A program made the position numbers and the translations under genes. The notes below the pieces were generated by a model. The model was given only the letters and a program-made list of their open reading frames with translations. It ran no database searches and had not been told where the DNA came from. This document shows, in pieces, positions 13,764-25,637 of a stretch of DNA of 64,000 bases. Position 1 is the stretch's first letter. Every line of letters starts with the position of its first letter. Origin of the DNA: Brachypodius melanocephalos (taxonomy: Eukaryota > Chordata > Aves > Passeriformes > Pycnonotidae); assembly GCA_013398615.1 (NCBI GenBank), contig VZSR01003806.1:2997094-3061093 (forward strand), in the 5' to 3' direction.

Positions 13764-13905
13764 TTCAGATTCACGGAATTTTCTGACTTGGAAGGGACCC
13801 ACAATGATCATCGAGTCTAGCTTTTGAGTGAATGGCCCACACAGGCCCACAACCTTTGACATTATAAGCACCAGGGTTTGACCAACAAAGCTAATCCCAG
13901 TTCAA
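13764..13905 (-). mobile_element. TguSINE1-like SINE: tRNA-Ile-derived head with CR1-like tail
   Basis: Read on the minus strand, the left part (about 13900 to 13845) follows isoleucine tRNA (anticodon AAU). It has a TTAGCT..GTTGGT A-box region, a GTGGTGCT-like anticodon-stem region seen as CCTGGTGCTTATAATG, and then GGTTGTGGGCC in place of the T-arm, with part of that arm missing. The right part (about 13845 to 13767) follows the 3' end of CR1 LINEs: ACTCGATGATCATTGTGGG, then TCCCTTCCAA, then a TTCCGTGAATC end that matches the CR1 terminal octamer. The tRNA-Ile head plus CR1 tail is the known architecture of passerine TguSINE1-type elements, which are copied by CR1 machinery. The copy is diverged and clearly old. 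It overlaps a meaningless 63-codon reverse open frame. The family name is from recognition, not from a search. Confidence 0.75.
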
Positions 13906-14804
13906 ATCCTGTAGCATCTTGAACCAGAATAAATGGCAGGGAACCAGCTGCCAATTGGGAGACCCTGCTCTTGCCTCCTGGGTCACTTTGGGAGATAAAT
14001 ATAGAACAAAATTACAGACTTTCTAGCTACTAGAAAGAGCTCAGTCATTTTCTTATGACCCAGAGTCCTATAGTTCCTCGGACTAAAGATTCAACAGAGG
14101 GTAGCACAGAAAAAAAGTTCCACATCACTTGGCTTCTAAGATAGAAATTTTAGAAACCCATCAAATGAGGTAAATTAATGGCATATTACATTATATTTGT
14201 GTGCTGATAACAGTAAGAATTTAATCTTTTTCTTACCATATAATTACATAGCATTCAAAAACTGCTACATGAAGAGGTGTACTTCTACATTTCTTAACAC
14301 ATAGCTCATTTCTGGATCCTCACACTGAACATTAATAGTTTCTTCTGCTTAGCCCAGGACTCCAGAATGACCTTGTTTGATGGGATTTTCCCTAAACATC
14401 AGTCTGAACACCAAACACATCCGGGCCTAGCATGACCTTCTGGAATTCACTGACACAAACTCATAAAAATTTTCTGGGTTCAACTCTTAGTGATGACTCC
14501 AGTGTGACTGTGAAGCATCAGGTACACAACACAGTCTCTAAAAGTGAGCTGCAGTGACATGTGCAATACAGCCAACAGGGAGGGAAAAGGAAGGCTATAT
14601 ATGACCTCCTTAATGGTCACACACTTTACAGCACGGGGTTCAAATAAATGCTTTGTTATTCCTCCATTTTTATAATTGCCCTTTACTGCTTCCAAAGAAG
14701 AGTTGCAGTCATAATCTGCTTGGCTTCAAGAAGCAAAGGATACAGCTCATGTGCATGTAAGGACACAGGTCCTTAGTAACAAGACTGTGGTTAATAAGTC
14801 CTTT
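13906..14804. other. Non-coding sequence, nothing recognised
   Basis: No repeats or exons recognised. The reverse open frame at 14480-14695 (71 codons) has no motif. Confidence 0.6.
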
Positions 14805-14920
14805 AATTTTTGGCCAGCCCTGAATTGGTCACACAGTTGCACCAGGTGATCATTGGAGGTCCCTTCCAATTGAAATGATTTATTCTTATGTTCCATTCCA
14901 TTCCATTCCAGTCCAGTCCA
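14805..14920 (+). mobile_element. CR1 LINE 3' end with (ATTCC)n tail
   Basis: The run CAGGTGATCATTGGAGGTCC followed by CTTCCAATTGAA is the diagnostic CR1 3'-terminal sequence. It is followed by a pentamer tail of four ATTCC units and two GTCCA units (14891-14920) instead of the more usual octamer tail. The upstream boundary near 14805 is approximate. This is a strongly 5'-truncated insertion. Confidence 0.7.
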
Positions 14921-16255
14921 CAGTATGGGGCACACCAGCCACAGACCCCAGGGCAGGCAGAGTTGTGCCCAGTCTAGCTGGAGGCTGGACATCACAGCAG
15001 CTGTGGACTAATGGCATTTGCAAAGGGATTTTTTTTCCCCCTAAAGAGCCCCATTAAAGACCATGTCTAGTTACAATAAAAATGGAAGGGATAGTAAGCC
15101 TGCACTTTGCAGACTCTTAGCATTCTTTTATCAAAAAAGCACTCACAGCAGCAGTAGCCTTTGTTCATACTTCCCAAATCATGAGGCTTAATGGGGTCAC
15201 CCTTCGATGAGGTGGCAAGACAAGCCTTATTGGACTCACAAAACAATCTTTTTCTGAAAATAATAAAACTGGACACATTTCTCTCTATTAGAAAGGTATT
15301 TTTCATGTACTGGATCCATCTTGCATAGACCACCAGAAACAGGATAATCTTCAGCCAGTACTAAGCTAAATATATATGTATTCCTAACTCAAAACAACTT
15401 TAAAGATGTGTCACAGAAGACTGAGTCCAAGCCAAAATAGAACTGCAGAGTAAAAAGACATTTTTCAAAAGGTATATTTGTGAAAGGCTCAAAGATACTT
15501 CTCAGTTCAGGAAACAAAGTTTCTTGAACTTGGTTGTTTTTTGCCTTTTCAGAGAGGTTATTCAAAGAAAGACAAAACTAAACATGCACTGACAATATAA
15601 GGAGCACCCAATGGGGTCCTTCCCCAATTGCAGTGTTTTAGACATACTTAACATCAGCAGTTTCTAAGTTTTTTTTCTGAGCTATTATTTTCATTTCTTC
15701 CATATCCACCATTTTTGTGAGGTTTGTCTTTAACTCAATCTGCTAATGTGTTACTAGAGTGCCCACCACTGTGGGGAGAGATTTTTATCCAGCAGCAAAC
15801 TAAGGAGCTGAGTAGCAGCTGTGAGCTTTATTGTTGCAATATTAATAATTTAAACCTTCTATAAAACAGTTTGTTAGGGATGGGCATGAGGGAGCAAAAC
15901 ATTATAGGGCTTTCTGTAATTTAGTACCTCAGAGTGATGAACAGTAGAGCACACCTTCAAGCACTTGTCTCCAAATCAATTCTTCCTTGCTTGTAAGGCA
16001 GAGGCAGGGAATGTTTTATTCACAAGGTTTCAGAAATGGCTAAATGCAGCTCAAATGACAAAACTTTTAGAATATGTACTTTACTTAAGCTTTGAACCTG
16101 ATAGAATCTGTTAAGATTTACACATCTGAGAAAAAGGGATCTTCAGTTTCCAAAGCAGTGAGATGTATTCAATCTCTACTGTATTCTAAATTTTGCTCTC
16201 ATTAGACTAACTGAAAAATCCTTCTCAATTCCAAACATTTCCATCAGTTGAGAGT
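14921..16255. other. AT-rich non-coding sequence
   Basis: Nothing recognised. The reverse open frame at 15067-15333 has no family motif. Confidence 0.65.
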
Positions 16256-16276
16256 GGGGAGGGGGGGAAGTGGGGG
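16256..16276 (+). other. Putative G-quadruplex motif
   Basis: Runs of 4, 7 and 5 G separated by A and AAGT can be split into four G-triplets with short loops. A further GGGGG and GGGG pair follows at about 16306-16317. The motif is visible in the sequence; whether it folds is unknown. Confidence 0.6.
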
Positions 16277-18839
16277 ACATCCCACAAAATCCATATCAAT
16301 AATATGGGGGTGAGGGGACATCAGTAAAATTATAGGAATTATTCAAATCTTAGACTAATATATCTCTGCATGGAGGCAACAAATATTTGATGTAATGTTA
16401 TCATTCTGTAGAAAGAGCTTTTTGACATGGGAGAGCTTTCTGTTGGTGAAAGAAGCCTTTGTCTGCTGGTTTAATTTGCTTATGGTAACAAGAACAAAAT
16501 ACCAAACCAGAAAAATACTAATTTTCAGTGGTCTTTATTAACATAGCTGTATTTGCACATCCAAGACCAAACTGAAAGGATCTCATCTAAGTTTCCCAGA
16601 GGAAAAAGGACATGAAGATGTGTTTAAGACTGTTTTGAAAGTAGAACTCTATTCTCTGTAGCTGTTGCCATCTACCAGCTCTTAAGTTCATGTCAGACAT
16701 TAGACAAGATTGCTTATGTCTTTGTTTATTCCAAATTAGTTCTGCAGGGGATAAAAGACCTGTTGAAGAAGAAGTAATAATTTGAAACTTTCAGATATTG
16801 AAAATCAGACTGATTTTCTTTGCAAAGAATACTAACTAGGCTGAAGAAGGCTATCACTCATTTTCTAAAATAATGAAGGCATGGAATGATTTCCTGATTA
16901 TTATAAAAGTCAGAATAGTTTTTTACTGTATGTAGTGTGAAGAAGAAAACAGTGATGTTCTACTGGCATGCAAAGCAAGTGTATCTGAAATAGCGTTGTA
17001 TTATATAGAACAGAAAATTAAGTATAGCAGGATTATGCAACATGCATCCCCTCACCAACACTGCTAAACATTGAATGTTTTCATAAGTGGAACAATACCA
17101 TCCATTATGTCATCTCAGAATACATAAGCTTCATAATTAACATTATTGGAAGAGGAAAAGTCTGTTCTGTAAAAGCAGAGCAGTTAAGTGATGCTCATAA
17201 TCCCTACCATACAGTCCATTAACCTCAGAAGTTTTAAGAAGCTTCGTAGTCATCCATGGCATTTCAGATTTCTCACAGCTTCAAATCTGTGGGCAGCTTC
17301 ACAAGCTTTTTGTAAAGTTTCTCATGACTAGGACATCTGTAAAATTTTCTCTAGACCTTTCTTCAATTCATCTTGTGTTAAGCAGTCAGTAATTGACATA
17401 CCTGAATAAGGATAAAGGTACATCCCTAAAAACAAGCTCTACTGAACGCAATGTCTTTTTTTAAAAGGCTTATTGGTAATTTTACATGCTATAAGATACT
17501 AAAAGCATTCTGTTTTTTCATCTTACCTTTGTTTTTCTCATTTCAATGTGATTTTTCAATGAGCAGAATTCCCAGATGAGACTCATAGTAAGGAGTCAAA
17601 ATAATCAGATATCAATCTTCTGCCTTTTATGAACTAATCCACCATCCAACATAGGTATCCTCACCATTTACATGAAATAAATTATTTATTTTAGAGTTAG
17701 ATGAAAAATTGCAACACTGCCTGACACGTTGCTTAGAGACAGCTGACAAATTTTCTTCCTGGATGTGTACTTGGGAAATATAAAAGGTAGAACGGGGATG
17801 CTAAATTTTGGTATAGTGGTTTTTTGTTAATTCCTTTAGTTCGCAGAGGGAAGAAATTGGTGAACCTTTGTTAATTCTGATCTCATGAAACTGACCTTCT
17901 TTTCCTAGAAGGAATTGATTCAGGATTCAACTGCAATAATAATAACACCTTTAAGTTACTTCTCACAAATGCACTTGTAGTCCTGACTCCTTGACAAAAA
18001 TACTTTTGTACTTCTGGTACAGATATATGAGATGGGCCTATCTGAAGAAATACATGAGGATTATGTTAGAGGAATTCAAAGATCTGCATGCCAACAAGAG
18101 GATGTCATCCCTTCTTCTTTGGCTGGCAGCACTAAATAATGTTGCACTACATAATGTAAGATAGTATGAAAAAGATATTTAGATACTCAGAGCATGCTAA
18201 TGTTTAAAACAGATACAAAATATACTGGACATTATATTTCAGGACATCTATTTGATTATTTCAGTACTAGAGGAGAAGAAGCAATATATGCACCCTCTCA
18301 GAAGTCAAATCCTACCTGTCTTAACTTGCAGTTCACCTTGTATGATGAAAAATCTAGATGCAGATCTTCCAAATGGCACACGGGTGGACGGACAGCTTTA
18401 GAGGCTCAGGATTATTCATAAAAAGACCAGTATCTGAGCTGCTGGTCTGGGGTTTGAAATATAAGGCTTCAAATTACAGAATATTTAAAGACTATGTGTG
18501 TTTGCAGTCTTATGAGCAGGCAGAAAGAAAATCAACCAGATTTGTGATCTGAACACTAGGGAAAGATAGTTGCTCTAGATCTTGTGTTGTACTGCACAAC
18601 TAAACTTGCTAAACTCAAACAAAATGTTCAGTGTCTCATTGGCATCAGGGCAGCTCTGATTTCCCAACTCTTGGTGACCACAGGCAGCAATAATACTGAA
18701 TGGCTTAGTGTGCCTCAATACTGCCATGCCAAACCCTTCTACACCAGCATGAAGCTCTTTTTGGCCTCACAGATTTCCTATGCTACATATTAGCCCACCT
18801 TTCGGCAAAGCAGTAGCCAAAGTCTCCAAATTTCCAGAA
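16277..18839. other. AT-rich non-coding sequence
   Basis: No repeat or exon recognised. Overlapping plus-strand open frames at 18194-18552 and 18584-18793 are motif-free. Confidence 0.65.
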
Positions 18840-18865
18840 AAGGCCCCTCTGGCAGCTGATGAGGT

Positions 18866-19018
18866 TGCAGCGTCCCCGGCAGTGCGGCAGAGCCCATGGA
18901 TCCCCCAGAAGGGCAGGAGAAGGCTGCAGCACCCCCTCCGCTTCCTGCAGCTCCCACGGGCGCCTCGGCTCCGCTCCGCAGCCCACGGGGACTCTCTGAG
19001 TCACCGCTCACAACGTAA
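18866..19018 (+). other. Isolated GC/CpG-rich patch with a 40-codon open frame
   Basis: Composition changes abruptly from AT-rich to GC-rich, with CpGs clustered at about 18870-19015. A small frame starts at the ATG at 18896, in good initiation context (GCCCATGG), and ends with TAA at 19016-19018. It would encode 40 residues rich in proline and alanine, starting MDPPEGQEKAAAPPPLPAAP. A perfect AP-1 site, TGAGTCA, lies just downstream of the CpG cluster at about 18997. The patch could be a small CpG island, part of a 5' exon or an unrecognised repeat. No splice donor follows the frame in phase, so I do not call a gene. Confidence 0.35.
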
Positions 19019-19080
19019 AAGCTCCATCTGCAAGAGGGATCCTTCTCTGCAAGCAACGGGAGATGACACACTGACTAGGG

Positions 19081-22000
19081 GAAAAAAGGCAGAATGAGGC
19101 ACTCATCTGAAGAATGATGTTGTACCAGTGTCCCACATCCTCAGTGAGCTCCAGGATTGATTCAAACTTGTTCAAAAGGGGGGTGGAAATTCGTTATTTG
19201 CTTGACATGCAAGAGAAAACACTTCAAATTAAAGACGATATAAAAAAAAACATATATAAAAACTTTTTTTTTAATGCTTATCAGTGCTGTCTATGAGTCA
19301 CTTTTTTTTCCCCAAAGAGAATTGTAAACTAAACACTAAGTATATGTTTGGTAAAACAGAATATCCAAATCTGTTAGACACACTTTATGAAGGTCATGTT
19401 CTGTAATATTACACTGATCACCACCTGATTAAATTGCCTACTGCTCCAAATTTAATGAGAGACTGAAAAGTCTCAATGGTAATTGGGATAGATGATCCTT
19501 TAAAGAGAGAAAGTGAGTGGGTAGTTGAAGCACAGAAGAATGCTTATTAATGTGGAGGTGTAAGAAGTCCTTACTGAGAAAAACAATTAAAGACTATTTT
19601 ATTTGGAAAACATTGAATTTTTATTTGTGTTACTTCACTGAAGTTCTGGACACAGTGTCAATTGTCTAACATATGGTGGAAAAAAAAAGAACCAAAAAAT
19701 CCAACAACCATTAATCCAGCAGTCTCTGTTCTGCCTTCAATTGCATACTGTATGGTAAATACAATGATTTCAAATTTTTCAGTATAAAATTTGTCATTAT
19801 TTTCAGGAACTCTCTCAGTGATTTGTGTCTTGCTCTGTTTTTCTTAAAAGTTTTTTACTCCAAACAAAGCCATTGTCAGGAAATACAAGTACACAAAAAG
19901 ATATAAAGACAAAGACAATAACAACTATCTGACTAAAAATTACAGAAATACTACATTAAGAAAAAAGGAATAATTTAATCCTAATTAATATAAAGTCCCT
20001 TAAAGACACTAAGTATTCTTTATGCTCTTGTAAGATTATCAAAATGTTTTACTGGGGGGTTGAAATGGCACTAAAGTAAACTGCTGTTAAATATGTCACT
20101 CAGATGTTCATCAGGAACACAGAGATAAGGGCGCAGTTCTTATAAAAATGACACTATTTTAAAAATCATAATCAGATCATTTTCTGCCTAAAAGACAGGG
20201 CCATTTTCAAACAACTAGTATTTAAAGGAAATCACATGAACTACATTATATAAAAGATCAAGCAAGGTAATTGCAATGGATATTCTGGGTTCCTAATCAA
20301 CAGAATTACTGATATTTCCATGCCTTTAAGTCTGCAATTCTACTCATATCTTACTCTGACTGCAAAATGCATATCAAAATTCCAGACTGACTTTTTGAAG
20401 TTAAAATGTGCCATGAAAGCAATATTTAAGTTTATATTTTAAAAAAAAGAAAAAAAAAAGGAAGCACTCAAGACCCTGTTTTAAAAATATCGTTGAAAAC
20501 TGCTAATTCAGTGGTTCTAAATTAAAGGGAAAAAATAACATAAGAAAAATCTTTTAACTCTGTTTTAGTTCTGTGAAATTAGTCCAGCTGTCACGAGCTA
20601 TGACAACTCTGTGATCCTCAGGTCCCAGACATGAGGATTGCACAAGTGGTCCAGCATAAAAGCTCTTTCAGAAGCCATATTTGATGTTCCTCGTCTGTTC
20701 TGTGCCAGGAGCATGTCAAAATACAGATGAATTGTGGTTCAAGACTGGGGTTAAAATCTGTCCTCAAACATATGACTGCAGTTTGTCTCTCAGTTGAAAG
20801 GTTGACTTGTTTTCTAGTTCCCAATTTTCTTGTCTTTCAGAGCAGATATTTTATTTAGAGCCATATCTGTCTGGGTGAAAAGGACAGACATAAACTACTT
20901 GGTATAAAATCTCTGACAAGGTACCTGGGAGAGTGGCAAAGTGTACAAAACAACAGCAAACTCAAGCTATAAGCAGCAGAAGAGATTGAAGCATGAGCAA
21001 CCACCAGCATGAGCAACCTGGCCTCTTCCCAAGCTTCCAGGAGAAACGAACTTCAGTAAAAACTTATTTCTCTTTTTAAGAGAAGGCAACTGTTGGTTCA
21101 GGCAATTCCCACCAGGTCTATTATTATTTACAATGGAGGCAGACATCACTCTTGGCTCTTGCTCAAGGAGAACAGGGAGAGGGGGAGAGCTCCAACAACT
21201 TTCAGAAGAGAAGAGGCGTAACTCTTAACAGCATACTCTTGGGTGCAGCGAGAAGGGACTTCATTGCTAATTATGTCTTATTAGTGCTATTGCATTTTAA
21301 GCTATCACAGAAGGGCTTCAGGTTAGAAAGTACATTACCATTTTGAAAATCTTCTGACTTACCTTTCCCTGAAGAGACTGAAGTCCTTCAGCTTAAACCA
21401 CCAATCAAAATGACCTTTCTCTAGCCCAGTGGTGTTAGCCTACCTCCACAGGCTTAGAGAAGACACCCCAGTCCCAGATAAGAGGTCTGCTCTACCCTCA
21501 GACTGAGAAATTCCACGCAGAAAGGCTACCCTCGCACCAGGCATCCCCATCATGTCCTGTGATAGGTACAAGAGACACAGCAGAACAAGATCTGGGCAGG
21601 TGAGAGGGTCACAGAGTTGGCATAACCTGCATGGGAACTGCATCCATCAATAATTCAAGTCAACCCTTCAGCTCTTCTAACTTCAGCAAGGGTCATGTAG
21701 CACCCTAGGCAGCCTTGTGTGCCCATGCACATGGGGTAAGGTAGTGAGATGGCACCAGCTGGGTGTGTCTTCTGATGCTTGGAACATGTCATAGCCTCAC
21801 TACAACAAAAAGGAAGCACACTACATTAAATATCCCTTTACCTCACCATATGCTCTTGCCAGGTTTGGACCTATTTGAATGTGGTTATGTAATTATGACT
21901 AAAATCATTCTGAGGTAGAGGAAGTTTGGAGAGGTGCCTCCTCCCTCTCCCTTAAACATGGGATAGTGAAAAGAACCCATGGTAGACGCAGCTTTTTCTC

Positions 22001-24642
22001 TCCTCATTTTCAGACTTTCAGGAAAAATAAGAAACTACTGATGTTTCTGCTGTAATGGAATTTTCAAGCCTGTATTTACCAGATGGTTTTCAACTCTGGG
22101 AGAAGGGAAGGCAAAAAAAGAAAGGATAAGTGAAAAGAGGAAGAAGAGAGACTGTAAAAGCTAGCTTAAATGCTTGAGTCATAATATTTCTAGGACTGTT
22201 TCCATTGCCCAGATTCCAGTGGCATTATAAGATCATCATTTAGCAATCAAGTCTGCAAATCACTATCTTGGAGAAAGACACTCCTGGACAGAATAGAGAG
22301 AGAGGAGAAGCAGGTAAGAACAAGACAGTTACAATTACTAAACTAGACAGTGCTTATGCATTTAATCTCTAAAGAGAAAGCATATTTTATTATTCACCCT
22401 GTCTAAACTCTGTTCTGCAAGCCTGGTTCTTTTATACATTGAAGACTGCATTACTGAAGTACGAAATTAATATAAATAACATTTACATTCAACTCATAGT
22501 TCCTATGTCACAAAGCTTGAGAATGCTAAGTAGATAAATCCAAACAAATGTAATTTCACATTTCATGATAGAGGGACTCAGGAATAATAATGCATGACAA
22601 TATAATAATGGAAAGGAAAAGGAAAAAAATAAATCCCTGCATCATGTTTGATTTCATTTTATTCTCTGAGAGGTACACATTGCAATTAATTGTGCAGGCT
22701 GTTTACTAAACATGAACATTTAATCATGGAAATCACTGTCAGTTAATTGATTACTGTCAAGAATCTGTAGATCAACGAACTTGTTTCTTCTTGATCCATC
22801 TTAACAAAACTGAATATTAATGCACAACAAAAATAATACTCTTTGCATGCAAAACTTATGTGTTTCACTGAAGACACCCCCACTTCCTCCTACCAAACAG
22901 CTGCGTACAATAGTATATTCGAAAATATTTTCTTTAATGCTAGAGCACCAAAGAATAGCTGAGGTAAAGGAAGTCTTTTTGTCAAATTCCTTGTTTAGCA
23001 AAGATATTTGCATATATTTTTATTTTATTTACAAATTTAAAAGCTGGTGTCATATTACATAACTTCTTCCAAGCCAGAATTATTTTACAATTAAGCTATC
23101 ATCTGAATGAATCTTGAAAGAATTTATGGCACTTTCGACTCCATCTATTGGTGAAATATATAGAAGCAACAGAAGAGGTCTGACTAGGAAAGTATGCATT
23201 ATGGATAGACATGCAAATCTGTTATTAATCAACTATTCATGAGTGCAGCCATAGCAGAGACACATTGAGAAGTGCACTTTCAGTCCAAAATAGGAAAAGT
23301 AAATCTTCAAATGGAAATAAAGCTGAGCACAACATCTAAAAGTATCTATTTTGTTGGTAGTTGGTGCACCAAATAAAGTACATAGTATCTTGCTATGTGC
23401 AAAGATGTGGTCTGAAATGCATGGCTTCTGATAATTCTGTGATGGAGAAAACTTACCTGATGGTGATATATCTCTTGCCTCAATGTCCTGAGTTTAAGCC
23501 CACAAACTCATGCTAATTTCTTGATCCATTTCAGCCTTAGGCAATTTGTAAAAGATGGCATTCACCAAATCAGGGTAATTTCAGTGCTACAATGGGTGGT
23601 TCTGGGATGATCTATTTCAGGACAAGTTTTTCATACAGTGCAAATTGCAACTGCTTAGTGGTGTACTGAAGAGTCTCCTGGCTGGAAGAACCTACAATGA
23701 CCAGGCATGCAGAACCAGCACCAATCTTCTTTCATATTGTAGAAAATTAATGCATGATGACCAAATGGTATTCTCAGAAATTGGATCCATTTTTACTAAT
23801 AACGTATTCTTTATGATCAACATCTTCCTTTAGATTGCGCACTGGGCCTTCTCTTGGTTTATTTTCCTATTTGTTATGCTCTTCCTGAGTGCGTACATAC
23901 TGCTTACCTATCTTGAACTAACTTTAAACCAGTTTCCTCAGGAAGCTGCAGAAGCCATTTCCTTACTGAATGACAGTGGAGATGTGGCTAACACCCCTGA
24001 ACGAAATGGCATTGCACCAGAGCTTTAGATACAAGATAATCATTATTTGTCTGTATAGAAGTAAAGGAAACAAATAGGATTTTTCAATTTCTGATTTTAA
24101 AAAGTGTTTGGTTCCAAAGCTCAAGGAAAAGTGGCTGAAAGCTCTACAGTGATTGCTAAAGCCCTTGCATCATTGAGCAGTGACAGAATTGAGTAACTTC
24201 CCCATGGACCACTATAGTGAACTCGTCATACTTCAGTGAGGGGTTCACCATGACCTGAACTTCTCCACCCAGTGCAGACAGCAGTCCAGCTCTCCTGGCA
24301 AGCACTGTCCAATATGAAACAAAAGGTAGGTCAGGTCGGGGCTTGCACCTGGCATTAACATACAGCAAAGGGAAGATGAAAAAAGAGATGAGAAAAGAAT
24401 AGGGTAGAGGCAATCTGTCATGTATTTCTTTAAGAAGAGAGTCAACATGTTTCCCATGGACTGGATGTAAATGGAACAGTGTGCTCCATTGTTAGCCAGC
24501 AAGCAGATACAGTTGCATGGAATGCAAGAAAGAAGAGCCTGTTGGAGATACTTCTTCACCTGACAATTGCACAGGCAAGTGGAAAACCTCATATGAGAGC
24601 TACTCCTAAAATGAAGCTGTGGGATTCCCCACAAAGACTTTC
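19081..24642. other. AT-rich non-coding sequence
   Basis: No repeats or exons recognised. A homeodomain-type motif (TTAATTGATTA) lies near 22743 in a stretch that could be a conserved non-coding element, but this cannot be judged from one species. Reverse open frames at 24156-24703 (85 and 152 codons) run partly antisense into the following CR1 and are not called. Confidence 0.55.
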
Positions 24643-25637
24643 CACATACTGGTGTTTCCCAGGGCTCAGTGTTGGAGCCAGCCCTGTTTAATACCTTTAT
24701 CAATAAACTGGATGTGGGGATTTATGCTTCCTCAGCCAGTTTGCAGATCACACCAAGTTGAGCGGGAGTTTTGATCTGCTGGAGAGTAAGAAAGCTCTGC
24801 AAAGGGATCTGGACAGGCTGGATTAATCAGCTTTTATGAGGCCACTTTTATGAGGTTCAGCCAGAACAAGTGCTATGTCCAGCCTTTGGATCACAGTGAA
24901 CCAACCCCTGCAGTGCTGCAGGCTGGGGGCAGAGTGGCTGGAAAGCTGCCCTGTGGAAAAGGACCTGAGGGTGCTGGTGACAGTGGTTGAACATGAGCCA
25001 GGGTGTGCCCAGGTGACCAAGAAGGCCAGTGGCATCCTGGCCTGTACCAGCAATAGTGTGACCAGCAGGAGCAGGACAGTGATTGTCCCCCTGTTCTCAG
25101 CACTGGTGAGGCTACACCTCAAATCGTGCGTCCAGTTCTGGGCCCCTCACCAGAAGAAAGACATTGAGGGACTGCAGAATGTCCAGAGAAGGGCAGTAAA
25201 GCTGGTGAGGGATTGGGAGCATAAGTCTGATGAGCAGCAGCTGAGGGAGCTGGGATTCTTCTGTCAGGAGAACAGGAGGTTGAAAGCAGACCTCTTTGCT
25301 CTCCACAATTGCCTGAATGGAGAGTGTAGTGAGGTGGGGGTCAGTCTCTTCTCCCAAGTAGAGAGAAAAGAGCAGGATGAGAGGAAATGGCCTCAAGTTG
25401 CAACAAGGAAGGTTTATATTTGATATTAGAAAAAATTCTTTACCAGAAGGGTAGTCAAACATTGAAACAGGCTACTCAGAGAAGTGGTGGAGTCACTGAC
25501 CGCAAAGATATTTGAAAGACGTGTAGATATGGTGCATGGGATCGTGGTTCAGTGGTGGACTTGGCAGCACTGGGTTAATGATGGGTCTTGATCAGAACTT
25601 AGAGGTCTTTTCCAACTGAAATGATTCTGTGATTCTC
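24643..25637 (+). mobile_element. CR1 LINE, 5'-truncated, about 1 kb
   Basis: This is the largest CR1 copy in the window. It begins inside ORF2 at the reverse-transcriptase GSVLxPxLFNxFIN block (about 24665) and continues through the thumb and the C-terminal region. It then runs through the 3' UTR to the terminal octamer ATTCTGTGATTCT at 25623-25636. CR1 elements are non-LTR retrotransposons that truncate at their 5' end on insertion, which explains the missing front. No target-site duplication is expected or seen. Many frame breaks and substitutions show it is an old, dead copy. Confidence 0.95.
24662..25530 (+). pseudogene. CR1 ORF2 (endonuclease/reverse transcriptase) C-terminal remnant
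   Basis: The intact protein of this family is a roughly 900-residue endonuclease plus reverse transcriptase that copies CR1 RNA at nicked chromosomal DNA. Only the last third is present. The frame GSVLEPALFNTFIN breaks by frameshift before the catalytic box at 24737-24757, which reads QFADHTK. The family has FADD there, so the second aspartate is replaced by histidine. A long open stretch of 182 codons (24875-25423) then carries conserved CR1 blocks in order: EWLESCP, EKDLRVLV, ASGILACTSNSV, VQFWAPH, VQRRAVKLV, RELGFF and SEVGVSLFSQV. After a stop the remainder survives as FYQKGSQTLKQ-like residues out of frame. It is not functional. Confidence 0.93.

Noticed and set aside
24245..24703. 152-codon reverse open frame, the second longest in the window
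   Set aside because: Part of it is antisense to the CR1 start at 24643. The rest has no recognisable domain, and there is no splice or promoter support.
24823..25462. Several reverse-strand open frames of 70-116 codons
   Set aside because: All lie antisense to the CR1 ORF2 remnant and mirror its GC-rich codons.
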